Assembly (NCBI GenBank): GCA_948146395.1
Contig: OX411555.1
Coordinates: 44,765,065 to 44,829,064, forward strand
Direction of reading: 5' to 3'
Source: Fragum whitleyi
Lineage: Eukaryota; Mollusca; Bivalvia; Cardiida; Cardiidae
DNA: 64,000 nt
The notes under the pieces are model-generated. The model was not told the origin of the DNA. It did not search any database and worked only from the letters and a program-made list of their open reading frames with translations. Shown here in pieces: positions 62,306 through 64,000 of this stretch (the stretch's first letter is position 1; each line of letters begins with the position of its first letter). The position numbers and the translations under genes are program-made.

Positions 62306-62449
62306 GGAACCAGCCCTGCGTTCAAGATGAAAACGTTAGCGACGCGCTTTCGAAATGATACCTTGCTTTGCACGTATGTGAACGTGCAAAGCGGGGTATC
62401 ATCTCAAAGCGCTCGCGAAACGCTTTTATATCATGAACAAAGGGCAGTT
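62306..62449. mobile_element. Palindromic MITE family B2
   Basis: ACCAGCCCTGCGTTCAAGAT, AACGTTAGCGACGCGCTTTC and TTTGCACGTATGTGAACGTG precede the inverted arm GCAAAGCGGGGTATCAT..AGCGCTCGCGAAACGCTTTT. Confidence 0.7.
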
Positions 62450-62593
62450 TCCCATCCCTTTTAGGCGTTTAATTTATGACACGCCAATTGTTGGGAGACA
62501 AATGACTCGTATAGGTAGCTTTTGCGCGGTGAGCAGTGAAACAATTTTATTTCGGATAGTATTTCAATTTTACCAACAAACTATGGTCATTGT

Positions 62594-64000
62594 GTGTGTT
62601 ATAACACCTTTATTCAAACCTGTTCTGAGAAGTCTGGACCTAAAAGTTCTCTATATTTGTTCACTAAACCTAAGAGCTGTAGTTTCATTCGTCTGTTTTT
62701 GATTTTATGTGGTGTCATTCATTCCTGTCCAGGCCCAACTGATTTCAACTCTCAACAAGACACATACAAAGTTTTCCAGAAAAGAGGTCTCCACTTTATT
62801 CATATAAACATCAGAAGCCTTCTTCCTAAAGAGCATGAAGTTGAAATTATTGCTAGATCTACCAATGCTGCTTGTATTTGTATCTCTGAGAGCTGGCTTG
62901 ATGAGACTGTTCCAGATGTTGAAATACAAATAGACAACTATTGTGTCCAGAGAAAGGATCGTAATAGACATTGCGGAGGAGTGTGCATTTATATACGCAA
63001 GGACTTGTCCTTCAATTACCGCAGTGATCTAAATAACCATGAACTTGAAGCCATATGGATTGAACTCTTCCTACCTAAAACTAAACCTATCCTTTGCGGG
63101 TCATTGTACAGACCACCGTCTCAAAATAACGTTTATTCACTTTTAGACTCTGTCTGTTCAAGGTGTAGTGATTTTATAGAATTTGAAATGATATTACTTG
63201 GTGATTTTAACACAAATGTATCTTATTCTAGTTTAAATATACTTTTGCAATAACTTAAATCATTCATTGATATGTTTCATTTCAGTCAATTGATTTCTGA
63301 AACCACTAGAATAACTACCAATTCTGTAACTACCATCGATTTGATACTTGCATCTGATAGAGATAAAATATCCCAGTCTGGTGTCATACATACATTGTAC
63401 TTCTTTCAGTGACCACATTCTTATTTACTGCACAAGGAAAATCTCAAAAGGATTCTTCGGTAAGCACAATGCTATAAAGATTAGAAGTATGAAAAATTAT
63501 AACTTGGATTGCTTTCAGAAGTCTCTACTTGCCATTGACTGGAATACTGTTTTGTTTGCTGATGATATCAACTTGGCATGGAATACTTTCAGAGAGCTTT
63601 TACTATCTGTTCCAAACAAGGTGGCTCCTGTTAAGCAAATTAGGCTTAAACAAAGAACAGAGCCCTGGTTGGAAATTGCTATTCTTCAAGCCATACAGGA
63701 AAGAGATCAAGCATTTAATAAATATAAAAATAATAAATCTGACGTCAATTTTAATATTTTTAAAAACTTGAGAAATAGAGTTCAATATCTTGGACACCCT
63801 GCTAAAGTCAATTTCTCTTCAAATGACATTGAACATAATAAAAATGACTCTAATTCACTTTGGAAGACATTGAAGACACAGGGGCTTCCTTCACAAAAAG
63901 GTTCAAGTATAAGTTCAAATATATGTTTAAACATTGATGGAAATGTTTGTTTTGATAAAAGTCGAATAGCTGAATCTTTTAACATTTTTACAAAACAGTA
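62594..64000 (+). pseudogene. APE-type LINE ORF2, 5' part, broken, runs off the window end
   Basis: The first 219 residues (to the stop at 63251) hold an endonuclease of the exonuclease-endonuclease-phosphatase fold. Motifs are INIRSLLPK (~71-79), SESWLD (98-103), LYRPP (171-175) and LLGDFNTN (201-208). After the in-frame TAA the same frame continues (TTIDLILASDRD), then one extra T near 63395 shifts the frame. The conserved SDH motif follows at 63408-63416 in the new frame. That frame stays open to 64000, through the linker before the reverse transcriptase (SLWKTLKTQGLP, ICLNIDGNVCFDKSRIAESF). The polymerase lies beyond the window. Just before the endonuclease is GVIHSCPGP (62711-62737), resembling a decayed 2A-like sequence. 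It looks like a CR1/L2-group element, but the clade is inferred. It is dead through a stop and a frameshift. Confidence 0.85.

Overview
The window is eukaryotic nuclear DNA, AT-rich and crowded with interspersed repeats. It most resembles a bivalve mollusc genome. The reasons are tRNA-derived SINEs ending in (AATC)n tails, 'GCTCACCTGAGCAC' hairpin-ended elements with internal ~166-178 bp tandem repeats (the 'pearl'/Helentron-associated style known from oysters), many short inverted-repeat DNA transposons, and the protein content. I do not name a species. There is one assembly gap of 200 N at 53801-54000.

Only one convincing host protein gene is present: a membrane-anchored copper amine oxidase (AOC family) on the + strand at 40.5-45.8 kb. 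A short first coding exon (40623-40757, preceded by about 108 bp of 5'UTR in the same exon) joins in phase 0, across a 2.7-kb intron, to one large exon (43443-45815). The 835-residue model has a cytosolic acidic tail, one membrane segment and a full catalytic domain. All three copper histidines and a conserved cysteine pair are kept. The tyrosine that becomes the topaquinone cofactor is serine, and the catalytic-base aspartate is histidine. This is a well-preserved reading frame for a probable pseudoenzyme and is the main biological finding. A proline tRNA (AGG) with one extra base lies at 52.0 kb.

The rest is mobile DNA. 0-9 kb: a SINE, CT/GA microsatellites and the first copy of a composite ~1.9-kb repeat. 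10-13.5 kb: a tandem duplication of a foldback element and a segment repeated at 25-26 kb. 19-22 kb: a pearl-like element fused to the second copy of the ~1.9-kb repeat, then a TA-flanked MITE. 22-40 kb: SINEs, palindromic MITEs and two kinds of TTAA-flanked element. 40-46 kb: the amine oxidase gene, whose intron holds a SINE-in-MITE nest and an antisense Tx1/L1-like LINE 3' end. 48.8-50.9 kb: a pearl-like element with a 166-bp tandem array. 51-62 kb: nested palindromes and second copies of the TTAA elements. 62.6-64 kb: a broken APE-type LINE running off the window end, with a decayed 2A-like motif.

The sequence can be sorted into about ten recurrent repeat families. Several copies are nested, or preserved as empty and filled insertion sites, so relative ages can be read directly. 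Long stretches between these repeats show no recognisable gene.
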